In this document: in pieces, positions 34,727 to 45,330 of the stretch
Layout of the letters: every line of letters begins with the position of its first letter
Position numbering within the stretch: the stretch's first letter is position 1
Assembly: GCA_913057145.1 (NCBI GenBank)
Contig: CAJXNJ010000003.1
Location: 1 to 64,000, forward strand
Direction of reading: 5' to 3'
From: an uncultured Ectothiorhodospiraceae bacterium
Lineage (GTDB): Bacteria; Pseudomonadota; Gammaproteobacteria; Nitrococcales; Nitrococcaceae
Length of the DNA stretch: 64,000 nt
Notes under the pieces: generated by a model
The model's input: the letters and a program-made list of their open reading frames with translations, nothing else
Database searches by the model: none
What the model was told of the DNA's origin: nothing
Position numbers and translations under genes: made by a program

Positions 34727-35108
34727 CTCGGTTCGACTCGACCGCTGGCTCTGGGCGGCGCGTTTTTTTAAAACCCGTCGCCTTGCCGTCGAAGCCGTTA
34801 AAACCGGAAAAGTCAGTGTGGATGGAATCCGGGCAAAGCCCGCCCGTGCGGTGAAAATCGGCCAGCGTCTGGTCATCCGCAAAGGGCCGGTCAGCTTCGA
34901 AATCGATATCGAGGGGCTCTCCGAGCAGCGGGGCCCGGCAAGCGTTGCACAGACCCTTTATCAGGAGACCGAGCAGAGCATCAAGGCCCGGGAGCAGCAG
35001 CGGCTTGAAATGCGCTCTGCCGCTGCTGCCCTGCCAAGACCGGAACACCGCCCCGAGCGTCGTAACCGCCGCGCGCTTGCAGCGTTCAAACGCGGTCGGG
35101 ACAGTTAA
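34713..35108 (+). CDS. hslR: heat shock protein 15 homolog HslR (S4 domain)
   Basis: A 131-residue S4-domain RNA-binding protein: VRLDRWLWAARFFKTRRLAV followed by VEAVKTGKVSVDG and a basic tail. Hsp15 binds 50S subunits that carry peptidyl-tRNA after premature dissociation and helps recycle them. Start ATG 34713 gives the standard N-terminus and a 14-base overlap with the CBS gene; ATG codons at 34689, 34695 and 34704 are possible. Confidence 0.9.
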   Translation: MSAADSVRLDRWLWAARFFKTRRLAVEAVKTGKVSVDGIRAKPARAVKIGQRLVIRKGPVSFEIDIEGLSEQRGPASVAQTLYQETEQSIKAREQQRLEMRSAAAALPRPEHRPERRNRRALAAFKRGRDS

Positions 35109-35114
35109 TGCGGC

Positions 35115-35579
35115 TTAATCGGGGGTGTCGATACCGGCCTTGAAACCGGCCGCCTCAATGCCCGCGATCGCACATTCTTCATCGGCATCAGAGACATCAC
35201 CGCTGATACCCACCGCACCGATGACCTCGCCCTGATCAAGAACGACAACGCCACCGGGCACCGGAATAAACTGCCCATCGGCGGCCGCGGCCGCTGCGGC
35301 CATGAAGGCATCCCGTCCCTGGTTGCGCTCGCCGATCGTGCGGCTGGCAATGCCGAAGCCGAGTGCCCCTGCCGCTTTGCCGCGGGCAACGGGCTCTCGC
35401 ATGATGCCGCAGCCATCCTCCCGCTCCAGGGCGATGGTATTGCCGCCAAGATCAAGCACCACCAGCGTCAATGGCATGAATCCACGCTCCCGTGCCCGCG
35501 CACGGCCGGCCTCGATGATCTGCTTGGCCTTGTCCAGAGAGAGTGGGGTGCGGGCTTTAAAAACTTCACTTTTCGGCAT
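35115..35579 (-). CDS. GlcG/HbpS-family heme-binding-like protein
   Basis: A 154-residue protein of the GlcG/HbpS (DUF336) fold: LSLDKAKQIIEAGRARARER, VVLDLGGNTIALEREDG and GGVVVLDQGEVIGAVGISG. Members bind heme, cobalamin or small ligands, and some lie with glycolate genes. No signal peptide is seen. It is downstream of the giant uvrA and its start overlaps the uvrA stop by 14 bases, so the two are coupled despite unrelated roles. Confidence 0.9.
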   Translation of the reverse strand: MPKSEVFKARTPLSLDKAKQIIEAGRARARERGFMPLTLVVLDLGGNTIALEREDGCGIMREPVARGKAAGALGFGIASRTIGERNQGRDAFMAAAAAAADGQFIPVPGGVVVLDQGEVIGAVGISGDVSDADEECAIAGIEAAGFKAGIDTPD

Positions 35580-38500
35580 TTTCAGCTCCTTGCTTTGTGG
35601 TTGTCTTCGGGTTGTTCAGGAATTCACCGAGCAGTCGCCCGGTGTGTGAATCAGGCTGTCGGCAGACCAGTTCGGGTGGTCCCTGAACGACGATTTGACC
35701 GCCCTCGCTGCCGCCTTCGGGGCCCATGTCGATCAGCCAGTCGGCCTCGGCCAGCACATCCAGGTTGTGTTCGATCACCACCACGGTATGCCCGGCATCC
35801 ACCAGTCGATGCAGCACTTCAATCAGCCGCTCGACATCTGCCATATGCAGGCCGACGGTGGGTTCATCGAGAATGTACAGGGTGCGGGTGACGCGGCCCC
35901 GGCGGATATCCGGCCTGGCCTTGGCCAGTTCGCTGACCAGCTTGATCCGTTGTGCCTCGCCGCCGGAGAGTGTGGGGGAGGGCTGGCCCAGTGTGAGATA
36001 GCCAAGGCCGGTGTCACGCAGCAGACTCAGTGTGTGATGGATTTTGCTCTGGGCGGCGAAAAAATCCACCGCCGTCTCAATATCCATGGCCAGAACATCG
36101 CCAATCGAGCGTCCGCGCCAGGTCACAGCCAGCGTCTCCGGGGTGAAGCGTTGTCCATGACAGACGTCACAGGGAACCGTGACATCAGGGAGGAAATTCA
36201 TCTCGATGCGTCGCATGCCCTGACCTTCACACTCGGGGCAGCGGCCGTCACTGGTATTAAAGGAAAACCGTCCCGGCCCATAGCCGCGAATCCGGGCTTC
36301 TTCGGTCTGGGCGAAAAGTTTGCGAATTTCGTCATAGATACCGACATAGGTGGCCGGGCAGGAGCGCGGCGTTTTGCCAATCGGCGTCTGATCCACCTCG
36401 AGAATACGGTCGATGGATTCCCAGCCCTTGATGCGATGCGCGCCGGCCTTGCCGTCCAGCGCGTTTTTGACCGCGCCATGCAGGACTTCTCTGACCAGCG
36501 TACTTTTGCCGGAGCCGGAGACGCCGGAGACCGCGATCAGGCGGGCCAGCGGAAAATGCGCATTGACCGCCTTGAGATTGTTCGCACTGGCGGCCGTGAG
36601 CGTGATGGCCTCGGTGCCATGGGACTTGCGACGCTCGCCTCGGGTGGGGTGGCGCAGTGGGTTGGCCAATGCCCGGCCGGTCACCGAGTCGGGGTTGGCG
36701 AGCAGGTCCTCGACCTGGCCCTCGGCGATAATACGGCCACCACGCACACCGGCTCCGGGGCCGAGATCGATGACATGCTCGGCGCGGCGAATCGTGTCCT
36801 CATCATGCTCGACCACCACCATGGTATTGCCCTTGCGCTCGAGCGCCTCGAGGGTATCAAGCAGCATGCGATTATCGCGGGCATGCAGGCCGATGGTCGG
36901 TTCATCAAGAATGTAGCAGACGCCCTGTAGATTGGAGCCGAGCTGTGCGGCAAGCCGAATGCGCTGCGCTTCACCGCCGGAGAGCGTGGGTGCGGCGCGA
37001 TCGAGGGTGAGATAACCCAGTCCCACGGCCTGCAAAAAGGCGAGCCGGCTCTGCAGTTCGCTGACAACATCGCGGGCGATCAACGCCTCGCGCCCGGCCA
37101 ATGGCAGCTCGGCAAACGCTGACTCCGCCTCGGCCACGGAGAGGGCGCCGTAGTCGGCAATGCCACGATCATATAAACGCACGGCCAGGGCCTCCGGGCG
37201 CAGACGATGGCCTTTGCAGGCCGGACAGGTCCTTGGGCTGTCCGCATCCTTGTCTCTCTGCCGCCACTCGCGCTCCTCGCCGCTGTGCTCGGCATCAAAA
37301 CCGGGCAGGACCACACCGGTGCCAAAGCAGGTCGGGCACCAGCCGTGGCGGGTGTTGTAAGAGAACAATCTGGGATCGAGCGGGGCGAAGCTGCGTCGGC
37401 AGCCGGGGCAGGCCCGTTCGCTGGAATACAGTGTCTCCTCGCCGTTGGCATCGAGTATGCGAACAAGCTGTTTGCCATAGGCCAGTGCTTTCTCCAGCGC
37501 TTCCCGGAGCGCTGATTCGTTGGCCGGGTCCACCGCGAGTTCGGCCACCGGCAGATCGATGTCATGTTCCTGGTAGCGGTCAAGACGGGGCCAGTCGTCG
37601 GTATCAAGCCGTTCACCGTCGACCCGCAGTTCAGTGAAACCCTTGCCGGCGGCCCATTGGGCAAGATCGGTGTAATAGCCCTTGCGGGCGACAATGAGCG
37701 GGGCGAGCAATTGGATGCGCGTGCCGCGATGCTGCTCGATGAGATGCGCGAGTATGGATTCCGGCGTTTGTTCGCGCACCGGCAGGTCACAGGCCGGGCA
37801 GTATTGAGTGCCGAGCTTCACGAACAGCAGGCGCAGAAAATGATGCAGCTCGGTCATCGTGGCGACCGTGCTCTTATGCCCGCCGCGGCTTGTGCGCTGC
37901 TCGATGGCAACGGTCGGCGGGATGCCGAAGACGGCATCGACATCCGGTCTTGCCGCCGGTTGGACGAACTGACGGGCATAGGCGTTGAGCGATTCCAGAT
38001 AGCGGCGCTGGCCTTCATTGAAAAGAATATCGAAAGCGACGGTGCTTTTACCGGAGCCGGAAAGCCCGGTGATCACGGTCAATCGATCACGGGGTATACG
38101 CAGGTCAATGCCTTTCAGGTTGTGTTCCCGGGCATTGCGAACGGCAATGGCATTGTCATCCTGCCCGGCGTTATCTGCCGGCGCTTCGGCTGTGATTGAC
38201 GCGTCGGCCCGGGTCGTCGAGGTGTAGCGCCTGAGTGCCGCGCCGGTGTGGCTGGCGCTCACCTGCATGACCTCATCGGGCGTGCCTGTGGCGATCAGTT
38301 GTCCACCGGCATCCCCGCCCTCCGGGCCGAGATCGACCAGATGGTCGGCCGCCAGCATGACATCGAGGTTGTGCTCGATGACGATCAGGGAGTGGCCGGC
38401 TGCGAGGAGCTGATTAAAAGCGGCGAGCAGCACCCGGATGTCATCGAAATGCAGGCCGGTGGTGGGCTCATCGAAGAGGAACAATTTATGCCCCTCACCG

Positions 38501-41088
38501 CGCTTTCCGGCCTTTGCCAGATGACCGGCGAGCTTGAGGCGCTGGGCCTCTCCACCCGAGAGCGTGGGGACGGGCTGTCCGAGTTGCATATAGCCAAGCC
38601 CAACGGCTGCCAGTGGCGTGAGCGATCGCAGAATCTCGCGCTGATCGGCAAAAAACGCCATGGCCTCATCCACCGTCATCTCCAGACAATCCGCAATGGA
38701 GGCGGGTGCCCGGTCACAGCCATAGGCCGGCGGCATGAGTACTTCGAGGATGCTCTCGCGATAACGCCTGCCATCGCAGCTCGGACAGCGCAGGTAGACA
38801 TCCGAGAGAAACTGCATCTCGACATGCTCAAAGCCATTGCCACCGCAGGCCGGGCAGCGTCCGGCCCCGGCATTGAAACTGAATGTCCCCGGTGTATAGC
38901 CCCGTTCTCTTGCCAGCGGCTCTTTTGCAAAGGCCTTGCGAATCGGGTCGAAGGCGCCGACATAGCTTGCCGGGTTGGAACGGGTTGTCCGGCCGATGGC
39001 CGATTGATCCACCAGAATGACTTCGGCAATCGACTCCGCGCCCTCAATGCCGTCGTGGCGCCCCGGTGGGTCGCTGGCCTCACCGAGTTGCTTGCGCAGG
39101 CCACGGTAGAGGATGGATTCGAGCAGGGTCGACTTGCCCGAGCCGGAGACCCCGGTCAGGCAGACCAGGCGCTGCAGCGGCAGACTGACATCCAGGTTTT
39201 TCAAATTGTGCTCGGCCGCGCCGCGGATACAAAGCCACTGCGTGGGTGCCGGCCGCGTCGCGGCTGGCGGTTGCTCGACGACCTGACGCTCGCCGCGCAG
39301 ATAGGCACCGGTTAATGACTGCCTATCGTCGAGGATGGCCGCCGGGCTGCCATTGAAGACAATATCGCCGCCGGCTCTGCCGGGCCCGGGCCCGATATCA
39401 ATGATGCGGTCGGCAGCGCGCATGATATCGGGGTCATGTTCCACCACCAGTAGCGTATTACCGGCATCGCGCAGGCGCTGCATGATGCCGGTGATGCGCT
39501 CGATGTCCCGGGGATGCAGGCCGATACTCGGTTCATCCAGCACGAACAGCGTATTTACGAGCGAAGTACCCAGCGCTGTGGTGAGGTTGATCCTCTGCAC
39601 TTCGCCACCGGATAGCGTCCGGGATTGCCGGTCGAGCGTGAGATAGCCCACTCCGACGGCCTCCAGGTACTGCAGCCGCTGTGTGATCGCTTCCATGAGT
39701 ACCGGTACGGCCTCATCCAGCGCCGAAGGCAGGTGGAGTGATTGAAAAAATGCACTGGCGCGATGCAGGGGCAGGGACATGACATCGTGCAGATTGAGAC
39801 CGGGCAGGCCATAGAAGGCCGAGTCATCGAGCGTCATGCCTTTTGGCCGATGCCGCGCCTCCGGAGCCAATGCAGTGGCGGCCTCCGAGTGTTCGCCGAG
39901 TCGCCAGAGCAGGGCTTCAGGCTTCAGGCGTGCCCCTTCGCAGTCCGGGCAGAGGTCATAGCTGCGGTATTTGGCGAGCAGTACCCGGACATGCATCTTG
40001 TAGCTTTTTGACTCGAGCCAGTCGAAAAAGCCACGCACCCCGTACCAGCGGCCGCGGCCCTTGCCTTCGCCCTCGATGACCCAGCGTCTGTCATCTTCCG
40101 GTAGATCCTGCCAGGGGATATCGGTGGCAATGCCCTTTTTCTTGGCATGCCGCATCAGATCATCCTGGCATTCCGCTGATTTCCCCGACTGCCAGGGCCG
40201 GATAGCGCCTTCTTTGAGGCTGCGCCGTTCATCCGGGATGACCAGGCCATAGTCGATTCCCATGACCCGGCCAAAGCCGCGACAGGTCTCACAGGCTCCG
40301 AGTGGTGCATTAAAGGAGAAAAGACTTGGAATCGGGTCGCGGTAGTGCAGATCACAATCGGCACAATGCAGGGCCTGTGAGAAGCGATGTTCAGCGACCA
40401 CTGCCCGGGATTCATCGAGTGTCTGTACGAAAAGATGCCCGCGGCCATGAAGGAACGCCGCCTCAGCGGCCTCGATCAGTCGGTCGCGGCGGGACTCCTC
40501 AACCCGCAGGCGGTCCTGGATGACTCGCAGATGTTCGCGATCCAGTGACTCGATACGCGTGTAGCCCTGGCGCTCGAGGAGCTGCCGAATTTCGCTTTCC
40601 TCGTATTGAGCCGGGATGGTGACATCAAAACCGATGATCACCCGCTCACCCGGGCAGCGCGCAGTCAATCGCTGGTACACCCCTTCGGCGGTGTCGCGCC
40701 TGACCAGATGCCCGCAACCACTGCAGTACAGCCTTGCCGCTCGGGCAAACAGCAGCTTGAGATGGTCATTGAGCTCGGTCATCGTGCCCACGGTTGAGCG
40801 AGAGGTGCGCACCGGGTTGGTCTGGTCGATGGCGATTGCCGGTGGAATGCCCTCGATCTGATCGGTCGCCGGACGGTCCATGCGATCAAGAAATTGCCGT
40901 GCATAGGGCGAGAAGGTCTCGACGTAACGGCGCTGTCCCTCCGCGTAGATGGTGTCGAAGGCAAGCGAGGATTTCCCCGAACCCGAGACACCCGTGATCA
41001 CCGTGAACTCGCCGGTCGGGAGGTCGAGATCAAGATTGCGCAGGTTGTTCTGGCGTGCCCCGCGAATGCGGATGCCGGTGTTTCGCAT
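35566..41088 (-). CDS. uvrA: double-length UvrA (tandem fusion, four ABC modules)
   Basis: At 1840 residues this is about twice normal UvrA (about 940). It contains four Walker A SGSGKS motifs (near residues 35-40, 648, 1013 and 1526) and four LSGGE signatures, i.e. two complete UvrA units in one chain, joined near residue 950. Zinc-binding CxxC clusters occur in both halves (CPACGGNGFEHVEMQFL in the first, CPECEGQGMRRIEMNFL in the second). UvrA recognises helix-distorting DNA damage as a dimer; this protein may mimic a covalent dimer. Chlamydia has a UvrA of similar double length. No stop or frameshift interrupts it. A standard UvrA may exist elsewhere in the genome. Confidence 0.93.
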   Translation of the reverse strand: MRNTGIRIRGARQNNLRNLDLDLPTGEFTVITGVSGSGKSSLAFDTIYAEGQRRYVETFSPYARQFLDRMDRPATDQIEGIPPAIAIDQTNPVRTSRSTVGTMTELNDHLKLLFARAARLYCSGCGHLVRRDTAEGVYQRLTARCPGERVIIGFDVTIPAQYEESEIRQLLERQGYTRIESLDREHLRVIQDRLRVEESRRDRLIEAAEAAFLHGRGHLFVQTLDESRAVVAEHRFSQALHCADCDLHYRDPIPSLFSFNAPLGACETCRGFGRVMGIDYGLVIPDERRSLKEGAIRPWQSGKSAECQDDLMRHAKKKGIATDIPWQDLPEDDRRWVIEGEGKGRGRWYGVRGFFDWLESKSYKMHVRVLLAKYRSYDLCPDCEGARLKPEALLWRLGEHSEAATALAPEARHRPKGMTLDDSAFYGLPGLNLHDVMSLPLHRASAFFQSLHLPSALDEAVPVLMEAITQRLQYLEAVGVGYLTLDRQSRTLSGGEVQRINLTTALGTSLVNTLFVLDEPSIGLHPRDIERITGIMQRLRDAGNTLLVVEHDPDIMRAADRIIDIGPGPGRAGGDIVFNGSPAAILDDRQSLTGAYLRGERQVVEQPPAATRPAPTQWLCIRGAAEHNLKNLDVSLPLQRLVCLTGVSGSGKSTLLESILYRGLRKQLGEASDPPGRHDGIEGAESIAEVILVDQSAIGRTTRSNPASYVGAFDPIRKAFAKEPLARERGYTPGTFSFNAGAGRCPACGGNGFEHVEMQFLSDVYLRCPSCDGRRYRESILEVLMPPAYGCDRAPASIADCLEMTVDEAMAFFADQREILRSLTPLAAVGLGYMQLGQPVPTLSGGEAQRLKLAGHLAKAGKRGEGHKLFLFDEPTTGLHFDDIRVLLAAFNQLLAAGHSLIVIEHNLDVMLAADHLVDLGPEGGDAGGQLIATGTPDEVMQVSASHTGAALRRYTSTTRADASITAEAPADNAGQDDNAIAVRNAREHNLKGIDLRIPRDRLTVITGLSGSGKSTVAFDILFNEGQRRYLESLNAYARQFVQPAARPDVDAVFGIPPTVAIEQRTSRGGHKSTVATMTELHHFLRLLFVKLGTQYCPACDLPVREQTPESILAHLIEQHRGTRIQLLAPLIVARKGYYTDLAQWAAGKGFTELRVDGERLDTDDWPRLDRYQEHDIDLPVAELAVDPANESALREALEKALAYGKQLVRILDANGEETLYSSERACPGCRRSFAPLDPRLFSYNTRHGWCPTCFGTGVVLPGFDAEHSGEEREWRQRDKDADSPRTCPACKGHRLRPEALAVRLYDRGIADYGALSVAEAESAFAELPLAGREALIARDVVSELQSRLAFLQAVGLGYLTLDRAAPTLSGGEAQRIRLAAQLGSNLQGVCYILDEPTIGLHARDNRMLLDTLEALERKGNTMVVVEHDEDTIRRAEHVIDLGPGAGVRGGRIIAEGQVEDLLANPDSVTGRALANPLRHPTRGERRKSHGTEAITLTAASANNLKAVNAHFPLARLIAVSGVSGSGKSTLVREVLHGAVKNALDGKAGAHRIKGWESIDRILEVDQTPIGKTPRSCPATYVGIYDEIRKLFAQTEEARIRGYGPGRFSFNTSDGRCPECEGQGMRRIEMNFLPDVTVPCDVCHGQRFTPETLAVTWRGRSIGDVLAMDIETAVDFFAAQSKIHHTLSLLRDTGLGYLTLGQPSPTLSGGEAQRIKLVSELAKARPDIRRGRVTRTLYILDEPTVGLHMADVERLIEVLHRLVDAGHTVVVIEHNLDVLAEADWLIDMGPEGGSEGGQIVVQGPPELVCRQPDSHTGRLLGEFLNNPKTTTKQGAENAEK

Positions 41089-41103
41089 AATGAATGGCTC
41101 GAG

Positions 41104-42804
41104 TTATTGAATAGCCTGTTCGGTGAGCTTTGCCTGTGCCGTTGTCAGGAGTGATTCTCCCGCCGCGCTCAGCGGTTTGAGCATAATGACCGCCTGCGCG
41201 CCGCTGCGCGGATCCCGACGGTGACCATAGCGAACGGGCGAAAACCCGCAGGCGCTCCAGAATTCTAACAGCTCCGGGGTAAAGCCAAAGCTGGTGCCGA
41301 TCCAGTCAAGGCCCTGCGTCTGAGCGGATGCAATCGCGGCCGTTACTAACCCCCGACCCTGGCCCTGACGGCGTCGTTGCGGATGTACGGCAAGCCGCTG
41401 GATACGCAGTCCGCGCAGGCAGGCGGCGTCCGGTATGCCGGCATGAAAGGTCAGAGACTGGGCGATCAAATGCCCGGGTGGGCGGCGTTGTCCGGCGTGA
41501 ATGGCGCGGGTGAGTTCCGCATCAACTCCGCCCTCAGGGCGTGCTGCGAGGATGCCGCTGCTTGCTCCGCCTGGATCGATCGACCGCCAGCACTGCATTT
41601 GCGGGTCATCCAGTAATTGCCGGAGGTCCCGCGGGCGGGTGCGGTAGTGGCCGGTAATCAGCAGCGCGAAGACATCGCGCAGCATGGGTTCATTTTCGGC
41701 CAGAGAGGCAGCGGATAGTGGCTCGATTTCAAAGGCGCCCGGGCTGTTGTCCGCGGCTAATGCCGCCGGCTCCACGGCAAGCAGCAGGAGATCGTTGACC
41801 AGCGCCTCCAGCGGATCATTCGGCCCCCAGCGAACAGGCTCCTCGAGGCTCAGGTGGTGAAATGAATCAACCTGCGCTGCCAGTCGGCGCGCGAGCCGCA
41901 GGATCAGTCCCTGACCGCTGCCCTCATAGCCATGCACGGTGCTTGTGAGGATGCAGCGCGGGTTCTCGGCGATAATGGCCTCGAGCTGGCCGAGCGGCAG
42001 GGCCGCGGCCTCATCAATCATGAGCAGGGACTCGTCTGCGCTGAGGCGCTCCGGTGCAAGGAACGTTGGTGTCTCAGGTGCGGCATGCTGGAAGACACTG
42101 GTTGCTGCGGCCCGTGAGCGGGCGGTGAGTCGCAGGGGGTATCCGCTGAGCGCGCGAATCGCCATGCCGAGTGCTGCAGATTTGCCACGGCCGCGGTCGG
42201 CGGTGATCAGTAAACGCAGCCGCTTGTTGTGGCATGCCTGCGTTCTGATCGCTTCGATCACCCGGGCCTGGTCGGCGGTCGGGTGAATAGCCTGCAGCGG
42301 CTTCGCCGGCGCTGCCGGTGCCAGCGGGCCGGAGCCGGCCAGTATCTCCCGGGCATTGAGGTGTCTGACGATGCTGCTGTCGCGCAGGATTCCTGCGAGA
42401 CGCCGGGTGAAATGACAATGACAGTCAGAGAGCTCAATCCCATGGCTTAATAAAGGTGCCATTGCCGGGTCCGGCCGGCGCATCCAGTCATCGGCCTCAG
42501 GGCTCAGGAGCAGGCAATAGCCACCGCCACGGATGGTGCCTGTGAGTGCCCCGAGATCATCCGGGTCGAGTCCATCGTGGGCATCGAGCACACCGGCCTG
42601 CAGGGTCTGCCCCAGTAATGCCCGCGCTCGGCCGGGTAGATGCTTTTTAATGGTCGGTTGGGTGTCGAGCCGACCAATCCAGGCAATCTCTTCATCCGGG
42701 ATCTGGTCGAGCAGTCTCAGGGCCGCCTGCTGGCACTCGGCCTGTGAGCCTTCAATCCAGATGAGCGCTCGTGGTTGATGAGCAGGGGGCACTGCGCTTT
42801 GCAT
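41104..42804 (-). CDS. tmcA: tRNA(Met) cytidine acetyltransferase TmcA
   Basis: TmcA makes N4-acetylcytidine at the wobble position of elongator tRNA-Met using ATP and acetyl-CoA. The 566-residue protein has an N-terminal domain, an RNA-helicase-like ATPase with Walker A TADRGRGKSAALG (about residue 205) and DEAAALP (motif II), and a GNAT domain with RLAVHPQRRRQGQGRGLV (about residue 485). It is somewhat shorter than the E. coli protein (671). It shares one base with recQ. Confidence 0.94.
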   Translation of the reverse strand: MQSAVPPAHQPRALIWIEGSQAECQQAALRLLDQIPDEEIAWIGRLDTQPTIKKHLPGRARALLGQTLQAGVLDAHDGLDPDDLGALTGTIRGGGYCLLLSPEADDWMRRPDPAMAPLLSHGIELSDCHCHFTRRLAGILRDSSIVRHLNAREILAGSGPLAPAAPAKPLQAIHPTADQARVIEAIRTQACHNKRLRLLITADRGRGKSAALGMAIRALSGYPLRLTARSRAAATSVFQHAAPETPTFLAPERLSADESLLMIDEAAALPLGQLEAIIAENPRCILTSTVHGYEGSGQGLILRLARRLAAQVDSFHHLSLEEPVRWGPNDPLEALVNDLLLLAVEPAALAADNSPGAFEIEPLSAASLAENEPMLRDVFALLITGHYRTRPRDLRQLLDDPQMQCWRSIDPGGASSGILAARPEGGVDAELTRAIHAGQRRPPGHLIAQSLTFHAGIPDAACLRGLRIQRLAVHPQRRRQGQGRGLVTAAIASAQTQGLDWIGTSFGFTPELLEFWSACGFSPVRYGHRRDPRSGAQAVIMLKPLSAAGESLLTTAQAKLTEQAIQ

Positions 42805-44621
42805 CAGGCCGGTTCGCAGTCGGCAAGCGCTTTGAGAAAGGACTCCCCATAGCGCTCGAGCTTGCGCTGACCAACACCGGGCAGTTGTGAGAACTCCGCC
42901 AGTGACGCCGGTCGCTGCTCAAGCATGGCAAGCAATGTGGTGTCGTGAAAAATGACATAGGGCGGTACACCCTCGGCCTCTGCCAGTCGTCGACGTTCGG
43001 CGCGTAATCTCGCCCAGGTGTCCGGGTCGACGGCCACGTCGGTAGCGGTGACTTTGCGAGTCGAGGGGGCGGCTTTCTGAGGCAGGTCCTCACGCAGCTC
43101 AACGCTGATCTCGCCACGCAGGAGTGGTCGGCAGGCGTCGGTGAGCCTAAGACCGCCATGGCCGGCCGGGTCAGGCGCGAGAAAGCCTTTGGCAAGCAGC
43201 TGTCTGATGATGGATTGCCAGGTCGCGCGTGGATGATCGCGGCCAATCCCAAAGGTGCTCAGCTGATCATGACCGAGACTTTTTGCCCGGGGCCCTTCGC
43301 TGCCCAGTAAGACATCAATGACATGGCCTGCGCCGAAACGCTGGCCGGTGCGATAGACGCAGGAGAGCAGACGTCGTGCCGCATCAGTTGCGTCCCAGGT
43401 GCGTGGCGGGTTGAGGCAGTTGTCACACTGGCCGCAACCGCCCGGATGCTTCTCGCCAAAATGTGCAAGCAGCGCCGGGCGGCGACAGTCACTGGTCTCG
43501 CAGAAGCTCAACAAGGCTTCCAGCCGCCCCTGTTCACCGCGCTTGTGGGCTTCGCTGGCGCTTGATTGGTGGCTGAGTTGACGGATGCGGTAGATATCCT
43601 GCAGTCCGTAAATCATCCACGCCTCGGCCGGCAGTCCGTCACGCCCGGCGCGGCCGGTTTCCTGATAGTACGACTCCAGTGTCTTGGGTAAATCCAGATG
43701 CGCGACAAAGCGGACATCGGGCTTGTCGATCCCCATGCCAAAGGCAACTGTTGCCACCATGACCAGCCCGTCTTCACGCAGAAAGCGTGATTGATGGGTC
43801 TGGCGCGTCTCCTGTTCCAGCCCTGCATGATAGGCAAGTGCCGGGATGCCGCGGGCGTTGAGCCAGTCAGCCGTCTGCTCGGTGCCGCGACGGGACATGC
43901 AATAGACGATGCCGGATTCACCGGCATGCCGGGTCTGGATGAACCGAAGCAATTGCTCTCGCGGTTTCTCCTTGAGCCCCACTTCATAGCGCAGATTGGG
44001 CCGGTCGAAACTCGCCAGAAAAACCTGGGCATTTTCGGGCAGTAACTGCTGTTGAATTTCCTCGCGGGTGCGGTGATCCGCGGTGGCGGTCAGGGCAATA
44101 CGCGGGACTTGCGGGAAGCGTTGGCCAAGGATGCCGAGCTGCAGGTATTCGGGGCGGAAATCATGACCCCATTGCGAGACGCAATGCGCTTCATCGATGG
44201 CAAAAAGGGCGATTTCCGTGGCGGCAATCTGCTCAAGTAGATCGCTGCCGAGCAGACGCTCCGGGGCAATGTAGAGCAGGTCAAGCTCACCGGCATGAAT
44301 GGCTTTCAGGGTTGCGGCCCGTTCGGCCCCCGAGCGGGTGGAGTTCAGCGCCGCAGCTCGGACACCCTGCTGGCGCAGGGCGCTGACCTGATCTTCCATG
44401 AGAGCGATCAAGGGGGAGATGACGATCCCGACCCCGGGCCGCAATAGTGCCGGGATCTGGTAGCACAGTGATTTGCCCCCGCCGGTCGGCATGAGCACCA
44501 GGGCGTCCTGGCCCTGAGTGACGCAATCAATGATCTCGGCCTGCTGGCCGCGAAAATCAGAATAGCCAAAAACCTGTTGCAGGCAGGCCCGGGCTGCCGG
44601 GCTGCCTCGATGATCGGTCAT
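42804..44621 (-). CDS. recQ: ATP-dependent DNA helicase RecQ
   Basis: A 605-residue 3'-5' helicase of recombination and fork repair. All parts are visible: Walker [17 protein letters not shown] (about residue 45), [27 protein letters not shown] (motif VI), the RecQ-Ct zinc cysteines (CETSDCRR and CGQCDNC, about 370-395), a winged helix and a C-terminal HRDC domain (from about 520). Length equals E. coli RecQ (about 609). It starts 12 bases after the OmpA-type gene. Confidence 0.96.
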   Translation of the reverse strand: MTDHRGSPAARACLQQVFGYSDFRGQQAEIIDCVTQGQDALVLMPTGGGKSLCYQIPALLRPGVGIVISPLIALMEDQVSALRQQGVRAAALNSTRSGAERAATLKAIHAGELDLLYIAPERLLGSDLLEQIAATEIALFAIDEAHCVSQWGHDFRPEYLQLGILGQRFPQVPRIALTATADHRTREEIQQQLLPENAQVFLASFDRPNLRYEVGLKEKPREQLLRFIQTRHAGESGIVYCMSRRGTEQTADWLNARGIPALAYHAGLEQETRQTHQSRFLREDGLVMVATVAFGMGIDKPDVRFVAHLDLPKTLESYYQETGRAGRDGLPAEAWMIYGLQDIYRIRQLSHQSSASEAHKRGEQGRLEALLSFCETSDCRRPALLAHFGEKHPGGCGQCDNCLNPPRTWDATDAARRLLSCVYRTGQRFGAGHVIDVLLGSEGPRAKSLGHDQLSTFGIGRDHPRATWQSIIRQLLAKGFLAPDPAGHGGLRLTDACRPLLRGEISVELREDLPQKAAPSTRKVTATDVAVDPDTWARLRAERRRLAEAEGVPPYVIFHDTTLLAMLEQRPASLAEFSQLPGVGQRKLERYGESFLKALADCEPA

Positions 44622-44633
44622 AAAAAATGACGT

Positions 44634-45245
44634 TTAATTCTGGCGCTTGATGGTGAACACAACCTCTGTGCGACGATTCGGTGCGAGACATTCGATCAGC
44701 GCCGAGCGGCTCAGCGTCTCGCTACAGGAGACCTTGGGATCGGCCTCGCCACGGCCTGTTGCCGAAATCTCGACATCCGCCATGCCGTCCATCTCCTGCA
44801 GGGCCCGGGCGACCGCCTCGGCCCGCCGCATCGACAGGGCGTCATTGTAGGCGTTGCTGCCCAGACGATCGGTGTAACCATTGACACGGGCCCGAGTGAC
44901 TTCCCAGTCACTATCGAGACTGTTGATCATGGAGCGAATGGCAGCCTCGCCATCGGCACCGATGACCGCCGAGTCAAAGCCAAAAAGGACTTCTGAATAC
45001 AGTGTGCGCAGGGTTTCAACCACCTCGGCTGCCTGTTGGCTGGAGGCAGGAGCATCCCCGCAGGCCACAACCGGCTCGGTAGTCACCCGCGTCGGATCAC
45101 GCCAGCAGTCGCCGTTTTCGTTGCGCCAGGGTTCACCCTCCGGATTCGTCCAGACCGGGTGGAAGGTCTGCTGGGCGATGGCAAGTGTGGAGGTCAGTGC
45201 CAGAAGCGAAATCAGTAACAAAATGGTGGAGCGTTGGCGGTTCAT
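44634..45245 (-). CDS. OmpA-family outer membrane / periplasmic protein
   Basis: A 203-residue protein with a signal peptide (MNRQRSTILLLISLLALTST, cleaved near IAQ) and a C-terminal OmpA domain that binds peptidoglycan: FGFDSAVIGADGEAAI and NGYTDRLGSNAYNDALSMRR. Two cysteines in the N-terminal part (GDCWRD, VACGD) and two later ones may form disulfides. The frame is open to 45461 but ATG 45245 gives the signal peptide and has AAGGA upstream. It is followed by recQ with a 12-base gap. Confidence 0.92.
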   Translation of the reverse strand: MNRQRSTILLLISLLALTSTLAIAQQTFHPVWTNPEGEPWRNENGDCWRDPTRVTTEPVVACGDAPASSQQAAEVVETLRTLYSEVLFGFDSAVIGADGEAAIRSMINSLDSDWEVTRARVNGYTDRLGSNAYNDALSMRRAEAVARALQEMDGMADVEISATGRGEADPKVSCSETLSRSALIECLAPNRRTEVVFTIKRQN

Positions 45246-45330
45246 GATGCTGTCCTTGTCAGTGACGGTTGACTGATACCCATGCCCCCTATGATACCCG
45301 TTAGAGCGCTGTGTTGTGTTGACGGTTCCG

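Noticed and set aside
35695..36930. 411-codon open frame on the plus strand opposite uvrA
   Set aside because: It lies entirely antisense to conserved UvrA coding sequence and has no recognisable family features; typical of GC-rich DNA. The same holds for 38248-39315 and 872-1786.
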